Assembly (NCBI RefSeq): GCF_035690525.1
Contig: NZ_DASSKM010000162.1
Span: 1-13,898, forward strand
DNA length: 13,898 nt
Direction: 5' to 3'
From: Salinisphaera sp035690525
GTDB taxonomy: Bacteria > Pseudomonadota > Gammaproteobacteria > Nevskiales > Salinisphaeraceae
Shown: one piece after another, positions 1 through 5,791 of the stretch
Numbering within the stretch: the stretch's first letter is position 1
Layout: every line of letters starts with the position of its first letter
Translations under genes and position numbers: made by a program
The notes under the pieces: generated by a model
Seen by the model: only the letters and a program-made list of their open reading frames with translations
Databases searched by the model: none
Told to the model about the DNA's origin: nothing

Positions 1-407
1 GGGCCGAACTGGGCAAGCTCGGCTACGCGCGGGTGGGCTATAACTCCAACCTGCCGTTCACCGGCGACCACCCCATCGACGGACCGGAGCACAACCAAAG
101 CATCGGGGTGCTGCAGCGGTTTAATGCGGATCGGGATTTTGATGCGGATAATCCACGTAAAAGTGGCAAGATCAAACGACTAAGAACAGCTTTGAAAGCA
201 CAATTTGGCGCAAAGGCCGATATTACAGAATTCGAAAAGTCTCAATCCGCTACTGCCCGCATCGACTACCTTGGCAACCTCACAGAAGCCGATCTGAAAA
301 AAGCCGGCTTGTACTACCACGACCCCGACGATGGCGGCAAGACAAAGCCGGCATTGCTGCTGCCTTGCGGCAGCTATAAAACGAAATCAGCGTGTAATAC
401 ACAATGA
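1..407 (+). CDS. C-terminal part of a protein with a peptidoglycan-binding-like end module (cassette copy 1, gene A)
   Basis: The frame is open from the window edge (codons begin at base 3), so this is the 3' end of a longer gene. The in-frame GTG at 33 is probably internal. The visible stretch reads LGKLGYARVG, then IDGPEHNQSIGVLQRFN. This resembles the PG_binding_1 pattern (LxxLGY, a gap, DG..G..T..A...FQ), here with an insertion; the match is by eye. A charged variable linker follows, then a conserved tail with YLGNLTEADLK, GLYYHDPD and LLLPCGSYKTKSAC. The paired tail cysteines would fit an exported, disulfide-bonded protein. The stop codon overlaps the ATG of the next gene (ATGA), which suggests translational coupling. 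The same module recurs at 1457-1840. The catalytic or upstream domains lie outside the window, so the function is unknown. A secreted effector or cell-wall enzyme is possible. Confidence 0.65.
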   Translation, partial: AELGKLGYARVGYNSNLPFTGDHPIDGPEHNQSIGVLQRFNADRDFDADNPRKSGKIKRLRTALKAQFGAKADITEFEKSQSATARIDYLGNLTEADLKKAGLYYHDPDDGGKTKPALLLPCGSYKTKSACNTQ

Positions 408-1204
408 TGAACTCTATCAGCACAGCACCTGTTCGAATGCGGCAATCATTTGCGGCACGCTGCGCTAGCCGCTGGGCTATTCGTATTACAGCGACGCTAT
501 TTTGCTTACTGGCCGTTCAAGGGTGCGCGGCCGGCGGCATGAAAGTTTCTGGCCGTGTAGTCGATGCCGAAACTGGGCAACCGATAGCCGGCGCTTATGT
601 ATATGGGCAAAGTGGCCATGACAACCATTGTCCGTTCGAGTTGGGAAGCTGCCGCTTTATTGTCGATGATGCTGCTTTGACACGAACCGATGCTAGTGGC
701 CATTACGTATTCCAGGAGCGGTTTAATTTTGGAGGCACCTTTACTAGCAAGTCAGGTCGCATAATTGTTTATAAGCCGGGGTACGTAAGTGCTCCTAAAA
801 TGGTAGATCAGTCCTGGGATTATCAAGCAAAAGGTATTGGAACCCCGAAAAGCTTTGTCGCCACTACAATCGTTTCACAATATTTCTATGGAACAGGAAA
901 CTATAGAGATGATTATAGAGACAATCCTTTGAATCAAAATTCAAAAAATTATTATCTATCAAGCACATCAATTCGCGAACTTTCTCCATACTCATATCAA
1001 TTTACACCACGTTTAGTATATTTGTTAAATGTAATAGGTGGTTTATCGTCAGGTAACAAAGCCATTTCGAAGCTTAAACGCGCGATGTATCAAGAGGCAA
1101 AGCTGTTAGCTCAGAATAAAGACGATCAAAAGATAACGCATGAAATTTGCCTGGAAGCATACGACTTGAGCACTACGAACAGCAATACGCGTTGCCCGCC
1201 TTGA
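404..1204 (+). CDS. Lipoprotein with carboxypeptidase-regulatory-like domain (cassette copy 1, gene B)
   Basis: The product is 266 aa with a basic N-terminus, a hydrophobic segment (about residues 27-38) and a lipobox ending VQGC (Cys41). Ala follows the Cys, which favours outer-membrane sorting. Residues 48-67 (VSGRVVDAETGQPIAGAYVY) carry the G.V.D..TG.PI..A.V pattern of CarboxypepD_reg-like beta-sandwiches. The hallmarks LTRTDASGHYVF and a lysine-rich IIVYKPGYVS follow. The C-terminal 120 residues are rich in Tyr, Asn and Lys and match no family I know. Their codons are AT-rich, unlike the neighbouring chromosome, which hints at transfer. The ATG at 404 overlaps the upstream stop. An ATG at 437 (MRQ) is an alternative, because the homologue at 1828 also begins MRQ. 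No clear ribosome site is visible, so coupling to gene A is likely. Possible roles are a periplasmic partner, an anchor, or an immunity protein for gene A; this is inference. Confidence 0.8.
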   Translation: MMNSISTAPVRMRQSFAARCASRWAIRITATLFCLLAVQGCAAGGMKVSGRVVDAETGQPIAGAYVYGQSGHDNHCPFELGSCRFIVDDAALTRTDASGHYVFQERFNFGGTFTSKSGRIIVYKPGYVSAPKMVDQSWDYQAKGIGTPKSFVATTIVSQYFYGTGNYRDDYRDNPLNQNSKNYYLSSTSIRELSPYSYQFTPRLVYLLNVIGGLSSGNKAISKLKRAMYQEAKLLAQNKDDQKITHEICLEAYDLSTTNSNTRCPP

Positions 1205-1212
1205 TTCTCCTC

Positions 1213-1314
1213 GGAAAAGGCACGGAAAATGGGTCAGGTTACGGCCAGGCGGAACCGGCCCTCCAGGTTGCGTCGATACAACCGCAAAAGCACAACATAT
1301 TTTCCGTGCTTTTC
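1213..1314. repeat. Imperfect inverted repeat pair between the two cassette copies
   Basis: GAAAAGGCACGGAAAAT (1214-1230) is matched in inverse orientation by ATTTTCCGTGCTTTTC (1299-1314), with one base missing and about 68 bases between. The right arm is also flanked by ATATTTT (1297-1303) and AAAATAT (1315-1321), which can form a smaller hairpin. The pair lies 9 bases after the first lipoprotein stop. It could be a long-loop RNA structure ending the copy 1 transcript, or the ends of a very small mobile remnant. No coding capacity is visible in between. Confidence 0.5.
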
Positions 1315-1323
1315 AAAATATCA

Positions 1324-1353
1324 TTGTTAGTGACGCTTTAGATCTGGTAAAAC
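1324..1353 (+). promoter_or_regulatory. Weak candidate sigma-70 promoter for cassette copy 2
   Basis: TTGTTA (1324-1329) and TAAAAC (1348-1353) are separated by 18 bases in an AT-rich stretch upstream of the second cassette. Each hexamer matches four of six consensus positions. This is the better of two weak candidates; the other is TTGATA at 1370-1375. Two purine-rich Shine-Dalgarno-like runs, AAAGGAGG (1392-1399) and GAGGAGG (1432-1438), follow. Neither is well spaced for the ATG at 1457. Confidence 0.2.
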
Positions 1354-1456
1354 TCCAGAAAACAAGGTGTTGATAGATATGTATTTGCAATAAAGGAGGC
1401 GGGCAGTTCCGCGAGAGGCAGTAAAAGTAAAGAGGAGGCTAGGGTCGAGTCTACTG

Positions 1457-1840
1457 ATGACTCAAAAACTATCCGAATTAAGTATACTTTCCGCTGAACT
1501 GCCCGGCGACCATCCGATCGACGGGCCGGAGCACAACCAAAGCATCGGGGTGTTGCAGCGGTTTAATGCGGATCGGGAAAGTAACCCGGTCGCTAAAGCT
1601 AGACGGCTAAGGGATTTTCTGAGTTCAGAAATCCCAATTTATGATCAGACAAACACCAAAAGTCTAAACTCGCACCCGAATCCAGCCAGCGATCGTATCA
1701 AATATCTCGGCAATCTCACCGAAGCCGACCTGAAAGAAGCGGGCTTGTATTACCACGATCCGGATAATGGCGGCAAGGCCAAGCCGGCGCTGCTGCTACC
1801 GTGCGGCAGCTATAGAACCAAATCAGTATGCGGCAATTAA
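1457..1840 (+). CDS. Orphan, N-terminally truncated copy of the gene A end module (cassette copy 2, gene A')
   Basis: The product is 127 aa. From residue 17 it repeats the end module of the gene at the left edge: GDHPIDGPEHNQSIGVLQRF is identical in both, and the DNA there is also nearly identical. The middle is different (ESNPVAKARRLRDF...), and then the tail recurs (YLGNLTEADLKEAG, YYHDPD, LLLPCGSYRTKSVC). The first helix seen in copy 1 (LGKLGY) is missing and replaced by an unrelated start, MTQKLSELSILSAEL. There is no signal peptide and no visible catalytic domain. A stop at 1391 closes the frame upstream, and no other ATG or GTG start lies between. The ribosome site is poor (AGGG at 1441-1444, 12 bases away). 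It may be a silent cassette left by tandem duplication, a recombination donor, or a real small protein. Its 3' end overlaps the next gene by 13 bases. Confidence 0.6.
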   Translation: MTQKLSELSILSAELPGDHPIDGPEHNQSIGVLQRFNADRESNPVAKARRLRDFLSSEIPIYDQTNTKSLNSHPNPASDRIKYLGNLTEADLKEAGLYYHDPDNGGKAKPALLLPCGSYRTKSVCGN

Positions 1841-2574
1841 AGCTTCAAGCGAGAGCGGTAATTATTGGAAGTAGGGACTACCGGGTCCTGCGACGCGCCT
1901 TCATCGCGGCGCTGACATTAGTCGCGGTTCAGGGCTGCGCCGCCGGTTCAGGACAACATGTTCATGGTCGGGTAATCGATGCCGACACCGGCCAGCCGAT
2001 TCAGAATGCTTACGTGTACGCTCGTAGTGGCTATTATAAGTGTGGACCCGCTGAACTTGGAGGCTGTGGTTGTGTCACCGTCGATGCAGCCCTTACCCGA
2101 ACTAACGCCGACGGGCATTACAGGTTCGAAAGACCTTTCAAGTTTGGAGGCGGGCTATTTAGCGATAAGTTTGGGACAGTGACTGTGTATAAGACTGGAT
2201 ATGAAAATACAAAAAGTAATTTTCAATCTGATAAGACATCTGGTTATAATATAAAATCTTTATTCAGTCAGTTTTTTTACGGTAGTGGTCGCTATGAAAG
2301 CTTATATAAAAGCTATAATATTAAATTAGATTCAAGAAAACAAAAACTTACTAATCAACCGATAAAAAGTTATGAAAAAAGGCCAAATATTACTCATCGA
2401 TTATTGTATCTTATAAATGTATTAGCTGGACTTGGACCGCCAGCTTGTTTATATTACGGCAGCAATAAAGCAAAAATTATTTTTAATAAGTTTCAAGAGA
2501 TAATAATTAGAGATGCCTTAAGTTTGATAAAGACTCCTCAAGACAAAAAAATAGTTGATACATATTTAAGATAA
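1828..2574 (+). CDS. Lipoprotein with carboxypeptidase-regulatory-like domain (cassette copy 2, gene B')
   Basis: The product is 248 aa and is homologous over its full length to the lipoprotein at 404-1204. The signal peptide has a hydrophobic run LRRAFIAALTLVAVQGC, with lipobox Cys37 followed by Ala. Residues 45-64 carry HGRVIDADTGQPIQNAYVY, the CarboxypepD_reg-like signature. LTRTNADGHYRFE and VTVYKTGYE follow. The cysteines between residues 70 and 85 (CGPAELGGCGC) partly match those of copy 1 (CPFELGSC), so a disulfide is likely. The C-terminal half diverges more (SQFFYGSGRYE against SQYFYGTGNYR) and its codons are strongly AT-rich, unlike the chromosome. Translation is probably coupled to the overlapping gene A'. 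Divergence between the copies would suit partners of different specificity, but no function can be assigned. Confidence 0.8.
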   Translation: MRQLKLQARAVIIGSRDYRVLRRAFIAALTLVAVQGCAAGSGQHVHGRVIDADTGQPIQNAYVYARSGYYKCGPAELGGCGCVTVDAALTRTNADGHYRFERPFKFGGGLFSDKFGTVTVYKTGYENTKSNFQSDKTSGYNIKSLFSQFFYGSGRYESLYKSYNIKLDSRKQKLTNQPIKSYEKRPNITHRLLYLINVLAGLGPPACLYYGSNKAKIIFNKFQEIIIRDALSLIKTPQDKKIVDTYLR

Positions 2575-2582
2575 TTCGAGTT

Positions 2583-2617
2583 CCCGGAACGGGGGGCAGC
2601 GAAGCGCGGGTTCCGGG
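2583..2617. terminator. GC-rich hairpin after the second lipoprotein gene
   Basis: CCCGGAAC (2583-2590) and GTTCCGGG (2610-2617) form an 8-bp perfect stem with a 19-base loop, starting 9 bases after the stop codon. The right arm recurs in the following repeats, so alternative pairings exist. No U-tract follows, so an intrinsic terminator is not established. Confidence 0.3.
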
Positions 2618-2700
2618 GGTTCCGGGCGGGGTTCCGGGCGGGGTTCCGGGCGGGGTTCCGGGGACCGGGGTTCCGGGGACCGGGGTTCCGGGGACAGTAT
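2609..2700. repeat. Nested GC-rich tandem repeat (12-bp and 15-bp units)
   Basis: The unit TTCCGGGCGGGG occurs three times (2620-2631, 2632-2643, 2644-2655). The unit TTCCGGGGACCGGGG follows twice (2656-2670, 2671-2685), and a last partial unit TTCCGGGGACAGTATAC leads out. All units share the core TTCCGGG. The final GTTCCGGGGACAGTATACTTAA is, from memory, a sequence often seen next to transposase genes in many genomes; I cannot verify that here. The array sits between the accessory cassettes and the transposase remnant, which suggests slippage or repeated targeting at an element end. The reverse-strand open frame that gives PGTP repeats is a by-product of this composition. Confidence 0.85.
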
Positions 2701-2702
2701 AC

Positions 2703-2979
2703 TTAACTCTCGCTCCGGCGAGCGCGCGACCCATCACTTCGAGATCCCCTGGTGGCCGAATCGACGCGTAAATAATCGAGCCGCCGTTGAGTTCGGGCCG
2801 ACGGCGCTCGGCGATCGTGCACGCGACCGGATTGGCGATACTGGCCGATCAGGCGCGTGATCTGCGCCCATGACAAAACAATAGGCGGCGTCGCGGGCCT
2901 CGAAGTCGACGGCTGGGCTGGCCGCCACAAACGCTCGAATGTCGTCAATGGTCTGGCGTCTCCGAGTTGGAAGTTTCAC
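2703..2979 (-). pseudogene. Decayed DDE-type integrase/transposase, N-terminal fragment
   Basis: Read on the - strand, a GGAGG site is followed six bases later by GTG at 2979 and codons for KLPTRRRQTIDDIRAFV. This matches, from memory, the start of a family of integrase-like transposases. After YCFV (about 2870) the homology continues in another frame as LSWAQITRLIGQYRQSGR.HDRR, the helix-turn-helix-like part of the same family. About 30 expected residues between the two parts are missing. A third change of frame (RLFTRRF) is possible near 2770. The frame closes at 2703. No DDE catalytic core remains, so the gene is dead. The family call is by recalled similarity, not a search. Confidence 0.65.
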
Positions 2980-3015
2980 GATCATCCTCCGATGATTCCA
3001 AACTCCGGACCGCCT

Positions 3016-3062
3016 TCAGGCTCATGTCTGCCTGGAATCAGGCGCACTGCTCAGGCTCATGT
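3016..3062. repeat. Two 12-bp direct repeats upstream of the transposase remnant
   Basis: TCAGGCTCATGT occurs at 3016-3027 and exactly again at 3051-3062, 35 bases apart. Seen from the remnant, the repeats lie 37 to 83 bases upstream of its start codon, where the terminal transposase-binding subrepeats of an insertion element would be. They are read here as the surviving left end of that element. The outer boundary cannot be fixed because no matching right end was found. Confidence 0.5.
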
Positions 3063-3106
3063 GTCATTGGACAAGGCTCGGGCTGGCCGGCAAGCCCCAA
3101 ACCCGT

Positions 3107-3137
3107 TAAAATACTCGATTGCGCTAAAAATGCGAGG
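3107..3137 (+). promoter_or_regulatory. Candidate rpoZ promoter -10 element and ribosome site
   Basis: TAAAAT (3107-3112) matches five of six bases of the -10 consensus, 31 bases before the rpoZ start. No good -35 hexamer lies 16-18 bases upstream. GAGG (3134-3137) stands five bases before the ATG. Because the insertion remnant ends just upstream, rpoZ needs its own promoter or one brought by the element. Confidence 0.35.
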
Positions 3138-3142
3138 TACCC

Positions 3143-3457
3143 ATGGCGCGCGTAACTGTTGAAGATTGTCTCGATCACGTCGCCAACAAGTTCGAGCTGG
3201 CGACCGTCGCCTCCAAAAGGGCGCGTCAACTCGCGCGTGGCGCCCGCTCCGATCTCGCTTGGGAAGACGACAAGCCGACCGTGCTCGCCCTGCGCGAGAT
3301 CGCCGAAGGCCGGGTGACCCGCGAGATTTTGGACGAGCCGGATTTGCCGCCGATGGTGTCGAGCATGGAGGCGCCGCGCCCGGCCGAGCCCGCCGAAGAA
3401 GATTTCCTGGCCGACGAGAGGCGCGGCGCGAATCGGGCCGCCGGCGCCGACGAATAA
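3143..3457 (+). CDS. rpoZ: DNA-directed RNA polymerase omega subunit
   Basis: Omega binds the beta' subunit, helps RNA polymerase assemble, and in proteobacteria forms part of one ppGpp-binding site. The 104-aa product opens with MARVTVEDCLDHVANKFELA and continues with ASKRARQLARGA and KPTVLALREIAEGRVT, the conserved blocks of the family. The last 30 residues are a variable, acidic, Pro/Ala-rich tail, a little longer than in E. coli (91 aa). The start is the family's usual MARVTV, with GAGG five bases upstream. spoT begins 96 bases downstream, the classical pairing of omega with (p)ppGpp metabolism. gmk, which usually precedes rpoZ, is not here. Confidence 0.96.
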   Translation: MARVTVEDCLDHVANKFELATVASKRARQLARGARSDLAWEDDKPTVLALREIAEGRVTREILDEPDLPPMVSSMEAPRPAEPAEEDFLADERRGANRAAGADE

Positions 3458-3468
3458 ACGCGGCGGCG

Positions 3469-3492
3469 CGGGTGCGTTGCGGGGCGCACCCG
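3469..3492 (+). other. Hairpin between rpoZ and spoT
   Basis: CGGGTGCG (3469-3476) pairs perfectly with CGCACCCG (3485-3492) around an eight-base loop, 11 bases after the rpoZ stop. No run of T follows, so it is not a standard intrinsic terminator. It could attenuate transcription or protect the 3' end of the rpoZ message while spoT is still read through. Confidence 0.4.
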
Positions 3493-3553
3493 GACGGTAC
3501 GGCCGCCGGACGGCCGCTCGCCAGTGCCGCGCAATCGCAGTAATCTAGCGGCC

Positions 3554-5713
3554 ATGGAACTGAGTGGCCTGACCCGTATCCAGAGTCGGATCCGTACCTC
3601 GCGCATATCGCGCGAGTACGGCATCGATGCGCTCGCCGAGCATCTGGAAACCTACATGACGGCGGAGCAGATCGCGCAGGTGCGATCGGCTTATGAATAT
3701 GGTGCGCGCCAGCACCGCGGGCAGTTCCGCAAGACCGGCGAACCCTATATTTATCATCCGCTGGCGGTGGCCCGCATTCTGGCCAATATGCGCCTGGATG
3801 CGACCACACTGATGGCGGCGATCCTGCACGATGTGATCGAGGACACCGACGCCGCGCGCGACGAGGTGGCCCAGTGCTTCGGCAGCGAGGTCGCCGCCCT
3901 GGTCGACGGCGTGTCCAAGCTCGACAAGGCCCAGTTTCGCAGCCGCGAGCAGGCCACGGCCGAGAGTTTCAGGAAGCTCATGCTCGCCATGACGCACGAT
4001 ATTCGTGTGATCCTGGTCAAGCTCGCCGACCGGCTGCACAACATGCGCACGCTCGGCGGCATGAGCCCGGACAAGCGCGCCAAGATCGCGCGCGAGACGC
4101 TGGATATCTATGCGCCGATTGCGCGTCGGCTGGGGATCAACAGCATACGCGAGGAGTTGGAGGAAAAAGGCTTTGCCAACCTCTATCCGCGTCGCTATGA
4201 GGTGCTGCTGCGTGCGTCCCGTTCGATCACCGGCGACCGGCGCAGTCTGCTGCGCGAGATCGAGGAGAATCTGTCGCGCGCGGTGGCCGGCGAGGGGCTG
4301 ACCGCCATGGTCCGGGGCCGGCGCAAGAATCTGTACAGCATTTATCGCAAGATGCGGGAGAAGCATCGGCGTTTTCTCGATGTCTTCGATCTATACGGCG
4401 TGCGCGTGATCGTGAACACGGTCGACGAGTGCTACCGCGTGCTCGGCATCGTGCATCATCGCTACCGGCCGATCTCCGAGCAGTTCAACGACTACATCGC
4501 CAACCCCAAGCTCAACGGCTATCAGTCGCTGCATACCACGGTGCTGGCGCGCGGCGGGATCAAGTTCGAGGTCCAGATCCGGACCCGCGAGATGGACCAG
4601 ATCGCCGAATCCGGTATCGCCGCGCATTGGCAGTACAAGCTGGGCGATTCGGCCGGCACGCTCGGCACGCTGGATGCCGACGCCTGGCTCGGTCATCTGA
4701 CCGAGATGAACGAGGGCGAGGGCGACTCGATGGTCTTCGTCGACAATCTGCGCATGGACCTGTTCCCCGACGAGGTCTATGTGTTCACGCCCAACGGCCA
4801 GATCATCCAGCTGGCCAAGGGCGCGACCTGTGTGGATTTCGCCTACGCCGTGCACACCGAACTCGGCAATCGCTGCGTGGCGGCCCGCGTCGACGGCCAT
4901 CTGGCGCCGCTCAACAACCAGCTCCAGTCGGGTCAGACGGTCGAGATCATCACCGCCAAGCATGCCCGGCCCAACGCCGCCTGGCTGCATTTTCTGCGCA
5001 CCGGCAAGGCGCGCTCGGGCGTGCGCAACTATCTAAAGAACCAGCGCGAGGACAAGGCGCGCGAACTGGGCCAGCGCTTGCTGGAGAAGGCGCTGGCGGA
5101 TCTGGGATTGTCGCTGCGGCGCCTGTCGCGCAGCGACATCGACCGGGGTCTCGCCGAGATGGGCGAGGCCAGCCTGCCGGCGCTGTATGCCGCCATCGGG
5201 CTCGGCCGACGGCTCGCGCCGCTGGTCGCCCGGCATTTTCTGAGCGGCGATACGCCGGTGGCCGCGGGCAAGCGGGCCAAGCCGCTCGCGGTGCAGGGCA
5301 CCGAAGGCTTGGTGGTCGAGTTCGCCAAGTGCTGCCACCCGGTACCGGGCGATGCCATCCACGGCCAGGCGAGCGTCGGCCGTGGCCTGGTCGTGCACCG
5401 CACCGGCTGTGCCTATTCCTCGCGCAAGGGCGCGTCCAACGACCGGGTCGAGCTGACCTGGGCCGACAACGTCTCCGGCGAGTACGATGTCGAGTTGCGC
5501 GTCGCCGCCGCCAACGAGCGCGGCCTGCTGGCGAATATCTCGTCGCGTATCGCCGACGGCGGCTGCAGTATCGAGAACGTCAACTTCCCCGAGCGCGGCG
5601 GCGCGCTGGTCACCATCCGTTTTTTGATCGGCGTGCGCGACCGCCAGCATCTGGCCAGCGTGATCCGGCGCATTCGGCGGATTCCGCAGGTGGAGAAGGT
5701 CGAGCGCAGCTAA
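3554..5713 (+). CDS. spoT: Bifunctional (p)ppGpp synthetase/hydrolase SpoT
   Basis: This enzyme makes and degrades the stringent-response alarmone (p)ppGpp in the cytoplasm. From the ATG at 3554 it has 719 aa, close to the 702 of E. coli SpoT. A GTG at 3524 would add ten residues without a better ribosome site. Order of domains: HD hydrolase (His68 in YHPLAVA, HDVIEDT at 92-98, DRLHNMRTL near 159); synthetase (DVFDLYGVRVIV at 276-287, NGYQSLHT at 321-328, EVQIRT at 339-344); TGS (LFPDEVYVFTP near 403); the Cys-containing AKCCHPVPGD (593-594); ACT from about 644. The hydrolase signature is complete, unlike RelA, so hydrolysis is expected. The synthetase motifs are also intact, so synthesis is plausible. 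It lies between rpoZ and ridA on one strand. Confidence 0.97.
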   Translation: MELSGLTRIQSRIRTSRISREYGIDALAEHLETYMTAEQIAQVRSAYEYGARQHRGQFRKTGEPYIYHPLAVARILANMRLDATTLMAAILHDVIEDTDAARDEVAQCFGSEVAALVDGVSKLDKAQFRSREQATAESFRKLMLAMTHDIRVILVKLADRLHNMRTLGGMSPDKRAKIARETLDIYAPIARRLGINSIREELEEKGFANLYPRRYEVLLRASRSITGDRRSLLREIEENLSRAVAGEGLTAMVRGRRKNLYSIYRKMREKHRRFLDVFDLYGVRVIVNTVDECYRVLGIVHHRYRPISEQFNDYIANPKLNGYQSLHTTVLARGGIKFEVQIRTREMDQIAESGIAAHWQYKLGDSAGTLGTLDADAWLGHLTEMNEGEGDSMVFVDNLRMDLFPDEVYVFTPNGQIIQLAKGATCVDFAYAVHTELGNRCVAARVDGHLAPLNNQLQSGQTVEIITAKHARPNAAWLHFLRTGKARSGVRNYLKNQREDKARELGQRLLEKALADLGLSLRRLSRSDIDRGLAEMGEASLPALYAAIGLGRRLAPLVARHFLSGDTPVAAGKRAKPLAVQGTEGLVVEFAKCCHPVPGDAIHGQASVGRGLVVHRTGCAYSSRKGASNDRVELTWADNVSGEYDVELRVAAANERGLLANISSRIADGGCSIENVNFPERGGALVTIRFLIGVRDRQHLASVIRRIRRIPQVEKVERS

Positions 5714-5749
5714 GAACGCCTCGCCACCGCGCCTGGGCCGGGACGAAAA

Positions 5750-5767
5750 GCTGTGTAAAAATACAGC
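5750..5767 (+). other. Small hairpin between spoT and ridA
   Basis: GCTGTGT and ATACAGC pair over seven bases (one G-T pair) around AAAA, 36 bases after the spoT stop and 24 before ridA. There is no T-run. It might be a weak attenuator or chance; it lies in the only AT-rich patch of this 78-base gap. Confidence 0.3.
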
Positions 5768-5791
5768 GTCTCGTTCGATTACGGAGTGTTC

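Noticed and set aside
1147..1341. Small + strand open frame over the end of the first lipoprotein gene
   Set aside because: It starts inside the lipoprotein gene in another frame and covers the inverted repeat region; nothing supports translation.
2620..2691. CRISPR-like array
   Set aside because: The units are 12-15 bases, adjoin without spacers and are low complexity; no cas gene is near.
2507..2737. - strand open frame with PGTP repeats
   Set aside because: The repeated peptide is only the translation of the GC-rich tandem repeat; there is no credible ribosome site or homologue.
3524..3553. Upstream GTG start for spoT
   Set aside because: It adds ten residues not seen in the family and has no ribosome site; ATG 3554 fits the family length better.
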